Shown: positions 1 through 6,177 of the stretch, one piece after another
Position numbering within the stretch: the first letter of the stretch is position 1
Layout: the number at the start of each line of letters is the position of its first letter
Source of the DNA: Chloroflexota bacterium
GTDB lineage: Bacteria; Chloroflexota; Anaerolineae; UBA1429
DNA length: 9,218 nt
Direction of reading: 5' to 3'
Assembly (NCBI GenBank): GCA_012513595.1
Contig: JAAZBY010000444.1
Coordinates: forward strand, 1-9,218
Translations under genes and position numbers: made by a program
Notes under the pieces: generated by a model
The model's input: the letters and a program-made list of their open reading frames with translations, nothing else
Databases searched by the model: none
What the model was told of the DNA's origin: nothing

Positions 1-273
1 ACCGAGTTCGGCGCCGACACCACCGCCGGCTTTCACAGCGACCCGCCGGTGATGTGGAGCGAGGAGTACCAGGTCGACATGCTGCGCCGCTACCTGGACC
101 TGGCCGCCGAGCGCCCCTGGATCGTCGGGTTGCACGTCTGGAACATGGCCGATTTCAGGACGGCACAGGGGCTCATACGGGCCAACGGCCTGAACCAAAA
201 GGGCGTCCTGACCCGGGACCGCCGCCCCAAGATGGCCGCCCACTTTTTGCGAGAGCGCTGGGCCGGCAAGTAA
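1..273 (+). CDS. uidA: Beta-glucuronidase, GH2 family, C-terminal fragment (5' end outside window)
   Basis: This is the last 90 residues of a glycoside hydrolase family 2 enzyme that releases glucuronic acid from beta-glucuronides. The fragment opens with TEFGADT, which aligns with ITEYGVDT of E. coli UidA, where the Glu is the catalytic nucleophile; here that Glu is residue 2 (nt 4-6). Next come a MWSEEYQ block, HVWNMADF and TRDRRPK, all in the same order as in E. coli GUS. The NxK motif that contacts the substrate carboxylate is kept as N-Q-K (nt 193-201), which favours glucuronidase over galactosidase. The frame is open to the left edge, so the N-terminal domains, acid/base residue and start codon cannot be seen. 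The gene ends in TAA, 14 bases before a strong hairpin. No signal for secretion can be judged. I am confident of the family and fairly confident of the substrate. Confidence 0.9.
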   Translation, partial: TEFGADTTAGFHSDPPVMWSEEYQVDMLRRYLDLAAERPWIVGLHVWNMADFRTAQGLIRANGLNQKGVLTRDRRPKMAAHFLRERWAGK

Positions 274-287
274 CCCGCCCCTAGAGA

Positions 288-322
288 GAGCCCCCGACGG
301 GGTCCCTATCCGTCGGGGGCTC
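288..322. terminator. Hairpin terminator between convergent genes
   Basis: A perfect 13-bp stem (GAGCCCCCGACGG, 288-300, pairing with 310-322) has a 9-base loop. It sits 14 bases after the uidA stop and 49 bases beyond the end of the convergent gene at 372. There is no T-tract on either side, so it is not a textbook intrinsic terminator, but position and stem strength suggest it ends transcripts from both directions. Confidence 0.7.
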
Positions 323-371
323 CTGCGTCGGGCCGCCAGGGTCCGTTCAGCGCCGGGGCGACGTGGCTGGC

Positions 372-1397
372 CTAGTCGCCCAGGGCGGCCCGCAGCACGC
401 GCAGGGCCCGCAGCGTGACCCACTTGTTGGGGGCCTTCTTGGCGCCCATGTTCACCCAGGTCTTGCCGGCATAGTCGTACTCTAGCGCCCAGCGCCCCTG
501 GGGGTCCTGTTTGTCGAGGATCAGGCGCACGGTGTTGGCCAGGCGCGGGTCGCGCCCGTAGCCGAGCAGCGTCAGCGCCTCGGCGATCTGCAGGACGTCG
601 GTGATGTAAAAGACGGGGAAGCCGAACTTCCACCAGTTGCCGGAGGGTTTGCCGGTCATCCCGCTCGGGTAGAGAGCGGTGGCGGGGTCCACGCCGAAGA
701 GAAAGCCCACGCCAGCGTGGATAGCGCGCTCGATGCGCGGGCTGCGCCGCTCGGCGGGCCACTTGGCCAGGGCCAGCATCACCTTGGCAGCGCCCCAGGC
801 GCAGGCCAGGGATCCGTTGGCCCCGCAGGCAAAGAGCGGCCCGCACTTGCCGGCATAGTAACGCAGCGGCGCGGCCTTGTCCTCCAACGGGGCGATCCCC
901 TCGCCCGTGACGCTGCGGGCCAAGTAGTCCATGGCGCCTTCCAGGCGGGCATCGGCATGGCCCAGGTCGATAAGTGCCGTGCAGAGGTTCCCCTGCAGGC
1001 AGTCGATCGTGCCCGAGGGGGCCTGGGGTCCGCCGGCACTGAACTGCTCTAGCGGCGTGAGGGCATGGTCGAGCAGGTAGGCACAGGCCCGGGCGATGCG
1101 CGCGTCGGCGGCGGCGGAGCCGCCCAGCTGGGCCAGCATGCTCAGCGACCAGACGATGCTGCGGTACTTGGGCAGGTAGCCGGCCCCCGGCTCCACCCAG
1201 TAACCGTCCGGGTGCATCTGGGCCAGGATGGCCGGGATGGGGCCCTGCCGATGGGCGGCGCCCAGGGCCGCGCAGACTTCAGGGGCCCCCTCGGGCAGGC
1301 CCACCAGATCGCGAAGGGCGAGCCGGCGCACGGCCGGCTCGCCCTCTTCCAGGAGCCAGGTCAACGAGCCTCCGTTCAGTGCCGCGCGCCATGACAT
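372..1397 (-). CDS. Alpha/alpha-toroid (prenyltransferase/squalene-cyclase-like repeat) protein, function unknown
   Basis: This 341-residue protein has no signal peptide or membrane segment that I can see. It is built from repeated helical units broken by Gly- and Trp-rich turns (DGYW near 64-67, GNWW near 253-256, GRW near 301-303). This is the pattern of the terpenoid cyclase/protein prenyltransferase alpha-alpha barrel fold. It has seven cysteines, including pairs at 133/139 and 185/191, which might bind metal, but the DxDD motif of squalene-hopene cyclases is absent. Similar bacterial proteins are sometimes labelled as nitrogen fixation proteins; nothing here supports that. The start ATG has GGGGAG eight bases upstream. 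It lies 66 bases after the URO-D-like gene on the same strand with no evident promoter between them, so the two are probably co-transcribed and may share a pathway. A specific activity cannot be assigned. Confidence 0.75.
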   Translation of the reverse strand: MSWRAALNGGSLTWLLEEGEPAVRRLALRDLVGLPEGAPEVCAALGAAHRQGPIPAILAQMHPDGYWVEPGAGYLPKYRSIVWSLSMLAQLGGSAAADARIARACAYLLDHALTPLEQFSAGGPQAPSGTIDCLQGNLCTALIDLGHADARLEGAMDYLARSVTGEGIAPLEDKAAPLRYYAGKCGPLFACGANGSLACAWGAAKVMLALAKWPAERRSPRIERAIHAGVGFLFGVDPATALYPSGMTGKPSGNWWKFGFPVFYITDVLQIAEALTLLGYGRDPRLANTVRLILDKQDPQGRWALEYDYAGKTWVNMGAKKAPNKWVTLRALRVLRAALGD

Positions 1398-1463
1398 GGC
1401 GGGTCTCCCCGGGCTGCCCGTGGGCAGCGCCCTGCCACGCGGTCGGCTCGTCAGAGCCCGGGC

Positions 1464-2453
1464 CTACCGCTTGCGGTAGTCTCCGTATTCCATGAACGCC
1501 TTGCAGGCCACGTCCTGCCAGTGCAGGTCCAGGCCGATAGAGGCGTTGTCCCCATAGTAGCCGGCCACAAAGCCCCCCTCGGGGCCGCCCAGCGCCTGGA
1601 TCATGGCCTTGGCGTCGGCGCGGATCAGCTCCTCGTCACGGCTTTGCAGGGTTTTCTGGATGTCCACCGGGCACCAGAAGGTGATCTGCCCGTGGAACTG
1701 GCCTAGCGTCTCGATGCCGTGGAGGCGGGGCTGGTCGAACTGCAGGAGGTCGATGCCCGCCTCGATGAGGTCGGGGATGATGGCCGTGATCTTGCCGCAG
1801 GAGTGCATAAAGACCTTGAGGCCGTGGTTGTGGGCCACGTCGCACAGGCGCGCAAAGCCGGGCTTGAACACCTCCCGCCAAGTTGCCGGGGAGATCATCA
1901 GGCTCTCTTGGGTGCCCCAGTCTTCCGGGAACATCACCGCATCGATGCCGGTGGAGGCGTACTGGACGAGCGTGTCGGCCAGCAGGTCCTCGACGCGCCG
2001 CAGCAGCTCGGCAACCTTCTCCGGCTCCAGCAGGATGTCCATAAGAAAGTGGTCCAGGCGGCGCATCTTGCGGGCGATGTTGAAGGGGAAGCCGGGCAGC
2101 CCCCCGATGACAAAGTACTTGCCATCCACGTCGTTCACAAAGGCACGCACGCCGTGAAAGTTGTCCGGGTTGGCCAGGTCGGGCAGCACGAGGCGGTCCA
2201 TCTGCCCCCAGTCCTCGAGGACGCCGCGAGAGACCTCGCCCTTGCTGGTCTTGTCGACGCGGGCCCAAGTGTTGCCCCACTCGTCAACGTATTCCTGGCG
2301 GCCCGGCCGCACCTCCTGCCATTCGGGACGGAAACCCGCCAGGCTGTAGTGGGTGCTGCGCACGTCGCGCCAGTAGGGTTCCGGGAATGAGGCGGCTACC
2401 CGCTCGGGGCCGGTGTAGTCGAGCGTCCTCAGGACGATCTCACGAGAGTTCAT
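1464..2453 (-). CDS. URO-D/MtaA-type cobalamin-dependent methyltransferase-family protein
   Basis: This 329-residue protein has the (beta/alpha)8 fold of the uroporphyrinogen decarboxylase superfamily. It lacks the N-terminal Arg-rich substrate motif of true HemE. Instead it carries HSCG at 217-220 (His217, Cys219) and a later Cys261 in the FWCPVD segment. These match the H-x-C...C zinc site of MtaA/MtbA-type enzymes, which move methyl groups between corrinoid proteins and thiols such as coenzyme M. FPEDWG near 175-180 is typical of the non-HemE branch. I chose the ATG at 2453 because GGAGGA lies five bases upstream; an in-frame start at 2492 would add a poly-Arg leader with no family support. 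The physiological substrate is unknown. No corrinoid protein or MtaB-type partner is in the window. It is transcribed away from the DUF6951-like gene and is probably first in a unit with the toroid protein gene. Confidence 0.85.
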   Translation of the reverse strand: MNSREIVLRTLDYTGPERVAASFPEPYWRDVRSTHYSLAGFRPEWQEVRPGRQEYVDEWGNTWARVDKTSKGEVSRGVLEDWGQMDRLVLPDLANPDNFHGVRAFVNDVDGKYFVIGGLPGFPFNIARKMRRLDHFLMDILLEPEKVAELLRRVEDLLADTLVQYASTGIDAVMFPEDWGTQESLMISPATWREVFKPGFARLCDVAHNHGLKVFMHSCGKITAIIPDLIEAGIDLLQFDQPRLHGIETLGQFHGQITFWCPVDIQKTLQSRDEELIRADAKAMIQALGGPEGGFVAGYYGDNASIGLDLHWQDVACKAFMEYGDYRKR

Positions 2454-2464
2454 GCCATTCCTCC

Positions 2465-2482
2465 GCCGACGGCGCCGTCGGC
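2465..2482. repeat. 18-bp perfect palindrome in the URO-D-like gene leader
   Basis: GCCGACGGCGCCGTCGGC is a perfect palindrome immediately upstream of the GGAGGA ribosome site of the minus-strand gene starting at 2453. It could be an operator half-site pair, or form a hairpin in the mRNA that affects translation. Confidence 0.6.
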
Positions 2483-2489
2483 CTGTCTG

Positions 2490-2503
2490 CACACACGTGT
2501 GTG
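2490..2503. repeat. 14-bp perfect palindrome, candidate operator
   Basis: CACACACGTGTGTG is perfectly self-complementary. It lies seven bases from the 18-bp palindrome and just downstream of the predicted minus-strand -10 element, a common location for a repressor site. No regulator gene is adjacent, so the binding protein is unknown. Confidence 0.55.
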
Positions 2504-2521
2504 GGGTGATGCTGCGTGGCC

Positions 2522-2550
2522 ATCATAAGGGTTCGGGCGGCATCGCGCAA
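2522..2550 (-). promoter_or_regulatory. Predicted sigma70-type promoter for the URO-D-like gene
   Basis: Read on the minus strand, a -35 box TTGCGC (2545-2550, 3 of 6 matches) and a -10 box TATGAT (2522-2527, 5 of 6) are separated by exactly 17 bases. The start would fall near 2515, giving a leader of about 60 bases that holds both palindromes. The -35 is weak, so confidence is moderate. Confidence 0.5.
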
Positions 2551-2567
2551 GTGTGGCCCCCCGATGC

Positions 2568-2598
2568 GGCCGGCACCCTTGACCGTCCCGTGCCGGCC
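2568..2598. repeat. Inverted repeat flanking the -35 box of the DUF6951-like gene
   Basis: Nine-base arms GGCCGGCAC (2568-2576) and GTGCCGGCC (2590-2598) pair perfectly around a 13-base centre that contains the predicted TTGACC -35 box. The geometry suits a dimeric repressor covering the promoter. GC-rich repeats arise by chance fairly often in DNA of this composition. Confidence 0.5.
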
Positions 2599-2607
2599 TG
2601 CTACGCT
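2579..2607 (+). promoter_or_regulatory. Predicted promoter for the DUF6951-like gene
   Basis: A -35 box TTGACC (2579-2584, 5 of 6) and a -10 box TACGCT (2602-2607, 3 of 6) are spaced by 17 bases. A TG dinucleotide one base before the -10 makes it an extended -10 element, which can offset the poor -10. The start would be near 2613, about 22 bases before the gene. Confidence 0.5.
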
Positions 2608-2634
2608 GCGCGGCATGGCCTGAAAGGAGCACAC

Positions 2635-2952
2635 ATGGCGATCGTTGAGGTGGCTGCGGGGGTATGCGGGTTCAGCGCGCGCATCGCGTGCGAGGCGGAT
2701 GAGACCTATGCGGTGACGGTGTGCGTGGAGAGCGACTGCCCGCGCGTCCAGGAGCTGGCCAAGAGGCTGGACCGCGTGGCCATCCTGAGCGAGATGGGCA
2801 AGCCGCTGCCCGAGACGTCCGTCTACCGTGCGGCGGGCGAGAGCCGCCTACACATCGCGTGTCCGGTGCCTGCGGCCATGCTAAAGGGGATCGAGGTGGC
2901 CGCCGGGCTGGCCCTCCCCGCCGACGCGCACATCACGGTGCGCCGCGCTTAG
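2635..2952 (+). CDS. DUF6951-like small cysteine protein
   Basis: This 105-residue soluble protein begins at the ATG preceded by AAAGGAG with a five-base gap; upstream in-frame codons lack a ribosome site. It has the layout I recall for DUF6951: an N-terminal CGF (Cys11), a central ESDCP (Cys35), VY near 63-64, CPVP (Cys76-Pro79), then IEVAAGLALP (86-95) leading to a final beta strand. Cys19 and Cys30 are also present. The spaced Cys-Pro motifs suggest a metal or redox role, but no function is established to my knowledge. From memory, similar small proteins occur in anaerobes and methanogens near corrinoid methyltransferase genes, which fits the divergent URO-D/MtaA-type neighbour. The family call is from recalled pattern and should be treated as probable. 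Confidence 0.8.
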   Translation: MAIVEVAAGVCGFSARIACEADETYAVTVCVESDCPRVQELAKRLDRVAILSEMGKPLPETSVYRAAGESRLHIACPVPAAMLKGIEVAAGLALPADAHITVRRA

Positions 2953-2986
2953 GCAGGCCGGCGCCGGCCAAACCAAGCACGGCACC

Positions 2987-3026
2987 AAAAACACACCGTG
3001 GCGCCCAACCCTCTGGCGCCACGGTG
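2987..3026 (-). terminator. Intrinsic terminator of the degV operon
   Basis: A perfect 12-bp stem (2994-3005 with 3015-3026, arm CACCGTGGCGCC) and a 9-base loop lie 27 bases after the degV stop. On the minus strand the stem is followed by TGTTTTT, a good T-tract. On the plus strand no T-tract follows, though the hairpin may still slow transcripts from the convergent DUF6951-like gene. Outer segments GGCAGGCC (2952-2959) and GGCCTGCC (3036-3043) can also pair. Confidence 0.85.
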
Positions 3027-3053
3027 CGTTCGCTTGGCCTGCCGTCTCTGCGA

Positions 3054-3929
3054 CTACTGAGTGCTTTCCTCTAGCAACGACATCGGGATGCAGCAGAGGC
3101 CCAGGGTGCCGTTGCCGACGTGGGCGCCGATCACGGGAGACAGCGGCACGATCTGGCTCTCGACCATGTGCACGCGGCTCTGGCGGAGCAACTCCGTCAG
3201 CGCCTCGGCGCGCTCGACGCAGGCCGCCTCCATCAGGACCGCCTTGACCGGCTCTCCCTCCGGCAGCCAGCCCTCCATGACCTCCACCATGCGGCTCATG
3301 GCGCGCGCGGAGCGCCGCACGCGCTCCAACGCGTCGATGCGGCCCTCGTTAAAGTAGAGCAGCGGCTTAAACTGGAGGAGCGAACCGAAGAAGGCCGTCG
3401 CGCCGCCGATGCGCCCGCCCTTGTACAGGTACTCGAGGGTGTCGACGGTGAACACGGTCCTCTGGCGCGCCACGGCCTCCTCGGCGGCGACGCGGGCCTC
3501 GGCCAGGTTGGCGCCCTGCCGAACGGCGTGAACGGCCGCCTCGACGGTGACCTGGACGGCCGCCGACGCGTTGCGCGTGTCGATCACGGCGACGGGCACC
3601 TCGGGCACTTGCTCCGCGGCCAGGCGGGCCGAGTTGACGGTGCCGCTGATCCCGGAGGAGAGGTGGATCGAGACGATGCCCTCAGCGCCCCTCTCCACGG
3701 CTTGGCGGTAGACCGCCGCCAAGTCCCCCACGGAGGGCTGTGAGGTGGTGGGCAGGACGGTGCAGCGCGGCAGCCGCTCGTAAAACGCCGAGGAGGTGAT
3801 GTCCACCCCGTCCCGGTAGTTCTCCCCGTCAATGCGCAGATAGAGGGGCGCCACCAGGATACCGTTGTCCTGGACATAGGCGTCGGACAGGCTCGCGGTG
3901 CTGTCGGTGACGATGGCGATTGTGGACAT
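3054..3929 (-). CDS. DegV family fatty-acid-binding protein (FakB-like)
   Basis: This 291-residue cytosolic protein matches the usual DegV length of about 280. It opens with IAIVTDSTASL (4-14), then has PTTSQPS (60-66) and LSSGISGT (90-97), which line the fatty-acid carboxylate pocket in this family. LEYLYKGGRIGGA and GAHVGNGTLGL in the C-terminal half are further hallmarks. In Gram-positive bacteria such proteins (FakB) present a bound fatty acid to the kinase FakA; no fakA/Dak2-type gene is visible here, so the partner is unknown. The ATG at 3929 follows GGGAGGA with a short gap; an in-frame start at 4004 would add 25 residues without family support. It lies 120 bases after surE on the same strand. 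I see no convincing promoter in that gap, so it is probably the last gene of the cluster, ending at the terminator below 3026. Confidence 0.92.
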   Translation of the reverse strand: MSTIAIVTDSTASLSDAYVQDNGILVAPLYLRIDGENYRDGVDITSSAFYERLPRCTVLPTTSQPSVGDLAAVYRQAVERGAEGIVSIHLSSGISGTVNSARLAAEQVPEVPVAVIDTRNASAAVQVTVEAAVHAVRQGANLAEARVAAEEAVARQRTVFTVDTLEYLYKGGRIGGATAFFGSLLQFKPLLYFNEGRIDALERVRRSARAMSRMVEVMEGWLPEGEPVKAVLMEAACVERAEALTELLRQSRVHMVESQIVPLSPVIGAHVGNGTLGLCCIPMSLLEESTQ

Positions 3930-4049
3930 AGGTCCTCCCATTAGGTGAGGGCTCAGCACGACAGGGCCGGCGGCCCGCAATGGTGCCCACTGCTCTGAAA
4001 ACACTCCATCCCGGTTGGGGTTACGACACGCCGCGCAGGGCGCCGCGCC

Positions 4050-4847
4050 CTAGGGCAGCGCACCCTGCCAGTCCCACGAGGCGAGCCGGGCCACCTGGTC
4101 GTGATCGGTCATGTCCAGCCGCACCGGAGTGACCGAGATGCATCCGTCAGCCAGGGCGCCGATATCAGTGCCCGGCTCGGGGTGGCCCGAGGGGGGCTCG
4201 CCACCAATCCAATAATACGGGCGCCCGCGCGGATCGAGTCGCTTCACCAGGGCGTCGCGATAGATGCGCTGGCCCAGGCGCGTCACCCGCACTTCGCGGA
4301 TCTCCTCCGCGGCCGGCACGTTGACGTTCAGGAGCAGCGGGTAAGGCCGCTCCTCCCGCAGGAGCCGCTCGGCAAGGAACGCGGCAAAGCGCGCCGCTAC
4401 CTCGTACGTTTCGGGCTCGTAGGCGGCCAGGGAGATAGCGATGGCCGCAACCCCCCAGATCACCGCCTCCATGGCCGCCGCCACGGTGCCCGAGTAGGTC
4501 AGGTCATAGCCCACGTTGGCGCCCCGGTTGATCCCCGAGATGACCAGGTCGGGGCGGCGCTCGACGATGCCCAGCATGGCCAGGGCCACGCAGTCGGACG
4601 GCGACCCGCTGGCGGCCAGGGCGGTATGGCCGTCGGCCAGCAGGACCTCGTTGACGCGCAAAGGCTTGTGCAGCGTCTTCGTGTGGCCGGCGGCCGACCA
4701 GTTGTGCTCCGGGGCCACGATAGCCACCTCGCCGACCGGTTCGAGGGCGGCTCGCAGGGCGGGCAGGCTGGGCGCAAAGACGCCGTCATCGTTGCTCACC
4801 AGGAGCAGCGGGCGGCGCCCTCCGTGGGGGTTCCCTGGCGCGCTCAT
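4050..4847 (-). CDS. surE: 5'/3'-nucleotidase SurE
   Basis: SurE dephosphorylates nucleoside 5'- and 3'-monophosphates and can shorten polyphosphate. The 265-residue protein has all the family blocks in order: SNDDG (18-22), with Asp20 and Asp21 as metal ligands; HNWSAAGH (48-55), with Ser51; ASGSPSDCV (79-87); SGINRGANVGYD (104-115), with Asn107; and YSGTVAAAMEA (118-128). The metal assignments come from known SurE structures. It has about ten extra residues before the first strand. The start ATG overlaps the rimI TGA as ATGA and has only a weak ribosome site, which points to translational coupling. It ends in TAG; just after the stop there is a small GC-rich hairpin but no T-tract, so read-through into degV is likely. 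Confidence 0.95.
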   Translation of the reverse strand: MSAPGNPHGGRRPLLLVSNDDGVFAPSLPALRAALEPVGEVAIVAPEHNWSAAGHTKTLHKPLRVNEVLLADGHTALAASGSPSDCVALAMLGIVERRPDLVISGINRGANVGYDLTYSGTVAAAMEAVIWGVAAIAISLAAYEPETYEVAARFAAFLAERLLREERPYPLLLNVNVPAAEEIREVRVTRLGQRIYRDALVKRLDPRGRPYYWIGGEPPSGHPEPGTDIGALADGCISVTPVRLDMTDHDQVARLASWDWQGALP

Positions 4848-5491
4848 GCTGAAACGCTCGCTGCCGCGGCGGGCGGGGTGGTGCCGGCACGCTCGAGGCG
4901 CTCGCGCAGGCTCGCCCCCAGGCGCGCGAACGCGGCCGCGTACTCCTCGGAGGCCAGGGGCGCCGTGGTCATGATCAGGGCGTCCTCGTTGTTGTCGAGA
5001 TAGTATCCCCTGCGCAGGCCGACGTACTCAAACCCGTACTTGCGGTACAGGTTCTGGGCCACCAGGTTGGTGCGGCGCACCTCGAGCGTGGCGTACGCCG
5101 CCTGACGGGCCATCCCCCTGGCGATGAGCGCCGCCAGCAACACCTCACCGAGGCCGCGCCCACGCCAAGCGGGGCGCACCGCCAGCGTGGAGATGTGCGC
5201 CTCATCGACCATCAGCCAGAGGCCGCCGTACCCCAGGATGGAACGGTCCTCTTTCTCTTTGCGGAACAGGTTCTGCAGGAACGCAGAGCCGCGACGCTTG
5301 TCCTCGTCCTGCTCCACCCAGGGGGTATAGCGCAGCACCAGGTACTCGGAGTACAGGTTGTCGGTCACCTCGTGCACAAAGTTGGCCAGTGACCAGGGGC
5401 GGCTGAACACCGCCGTCTCGATGGCGGCCACCGTCGGCACGTGGGCCATGGTCATCGGTTCCAAGCGGTAGGGCAACCCCTCGAGGTTCAT
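4844..5491 (-). CDS. rimI: [Ribosomal protein S18]-alanine N-acetyltransferase RimI
   Basis: RimI is a GNAT enzyme that transfers acetyl from acetyl-CoA to the N-terminal alanine of ribosomal protein S18; some homologues act more broadly. Visible are the acetyl-CoA loop RGRGLG (110-115, the RxxGxG motif) and the diagnostic C-terminal block LEVRRTN...AQNLYRKYGFEYVGLRRGYY (137-164) followed by NEDALIM. At 215 residues it is much longer than the usual 150 or so. A charged insertion near 60-84 precedes the ILGYGGLW strand, and an Ala/Arg-rich tail follows residue 176. I chose the ATG at 5491, eight bases after the tsaB stop, because the protein before it has no family similarity; the ribosome site is weak, so coupling to tsaB is likely. 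A tsaE-tsaB-rimI order is common in bacteria and supports the assignment. Confidence 0.92.
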   Translation of the reverse strand: MNLEGLPYRLEPMTMAHVPTVAAIETAVFSRPWSLANFVHEVTDNLYSEYLVLRYTPWVEQDEDKRRGSAFLQNLFRKEKEDRSILGYGGLWLMVDEAHISTLAVRPAWRGRGLGEVLLAALIARGMARQAAYATLEVRRTNLVAQNLYRKYGFEYVGLRRGYYLDNNEDALIMTTAPLASEEYAAAFARLGASLRERLERAGTTPPAAAASVSA

Positions 5492-5499
5492 CGGCGTGC

Positions 5500-6177
5500 T
5501 CAGGCCCCGTTGCCCGAGGCGGGATAGTGTGCGTAGGTGGGGCTCAGCGCGTCCAGGTCGTCCGCGCTGCCTTGCTGCAGCCGCTCCCAGGCGAGCTCGG
5601 CAAGGTAGCCGGCCCTGCGCAGGCATCCGGCCGGCGTAGAGACCAGAACGCGCTCTCCGCCAGGCGCTTCCAGCAGGAGCTCTGCGAGGCTGGCGTTGAC
5701 CTCGCCGGTCAAGAGGAACGGTCCGTCCACGTCAGGCACCCAGCGGGCCTCGGACACGATGGCGACCTCTCCCTGGGCCTCGGGCAGGCCCTCGACGAAC
5801 TGGTAGGTGTTCACGCACAGGCGCCCGCGGCCTGCCTCCAGCACGGCCACGACGGGCATGCCGGGGTCTCCGGCGGCGTAGGCGACCACGTCAAGGGTGG
5901 GGATCGCCAGGATTGGAATGCCCAGCCCCAGGGCCAGCCCCTTGGCTACGCTCATGCCGATGCGCAGGCCCGTGAAAGAGCCGGGCCCGCCGGTGACGGC
6001 CACGCCCGTCAACGCCTCGGCCGTGCGTTCCTGCTGCGCCAGCATGGCGGCGATGGCCGGCGTGAGCTCCGTCGAGTGGCGGTTCCGCGACGACCAAGAG
6101 TGCTCCGCGGCGATGCCGCGCTCATCGTATAGCGCGATGCTGGCATGGCGCGTGGCAGTGTCAATGGCCAGGAGCAT
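5500..6177 (-). CDS. tsaB: tRNA t6A37 biosynthesis protein TsaB
   Basis: TsaB is the non-catalytic, ASKHA-fold partner of TsaD in the complex that puts threonylcarbamoyl on A37 of ANN-decoding tRNAs. The 225-residue product starts MLLAIDTAT, has RHSTELTP near 33-40, and carries the hallmark GGPGSFTGLRIG at 63-74, followed by a hydrophobic helix. The length is typical. Two adjacent ATGs overlap the tsaE stop codon. The second one (6177) is preferred because GGAG lies five bases upstream of it and only two bases before the first (6180); the choice adds or removes one Met. The gene runs directly on from tsaE and into rimI, so all three are likely translated from one transcript. tsaD, its obligate partner, is not in the window. 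Confidence 0.95.
   Translation of the reverse strand: MLLAIDTATRHASIALYDERGIAAEHSWSSRNRHSTELTPAIAAMLAQQERTAEALTGVAVTGGPGSFTGLRIGMSVAKGLALGLGIPILAIPTLDVVAYAAGDPGMPVVAVLEAGRGRLCVNTYQFVEGLPEAQGEVAIVSEARWVPDVDGPFLLTGEVNASLAELLLEAPGGERVLVSTPAGCLRRAGYLAELAWERLQQGSADDLDALSPTYAHYPASGNGA

Noticed and set aside
372..1397. Nitrogen fixation protein label for the toroid protein
   Set aside because: There is no P-loop or Fe-S ligand pattern of NifH; the repeats fit an alpha/alpha-toroid fold instead.
1413..1428. Small hairpin (GCTGCCC with GGGCAGC) between the URO-D-like and toroid genes
   Set aside because: The stem is short with a two-base centre and no T-tract, so it is not a convincing terminator; at most it could modulate the second gene.
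1719..2390. A 223-codon plus-strand frame opposite the URO-D-like gene, and similar ones at 3120-3743 and 5527-6132
   Set aside because: All lie antisense to convincing genes, lack ribosome sites and show no family features.
1464..2453. Uroporphyrinogen decarboxylase HemE
   Set aside because: The N-terminal Arg motif of HemE is missing and the HxC...C metal site of the methyltransferase branch is present; no other haem genes are nearby.
2454..2492. N-terminal extension of the URO-D-like protein with a run of seven arginines
   Set aside because: It is the translation of the palindromic leader; the ATG at 2453 has a strong ribosome site at the right distance and starts where the family starts.
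4101..5003. A 300-codon open frame on the plus strand opposite surE and rimI
   Set aside because: It is antisense to two clearly conserved genes, its product is low-complexity Arg/Gly/Ala-rich sequence with no recognisable motif, and long shadow frames are expected in GC-rich DNA.
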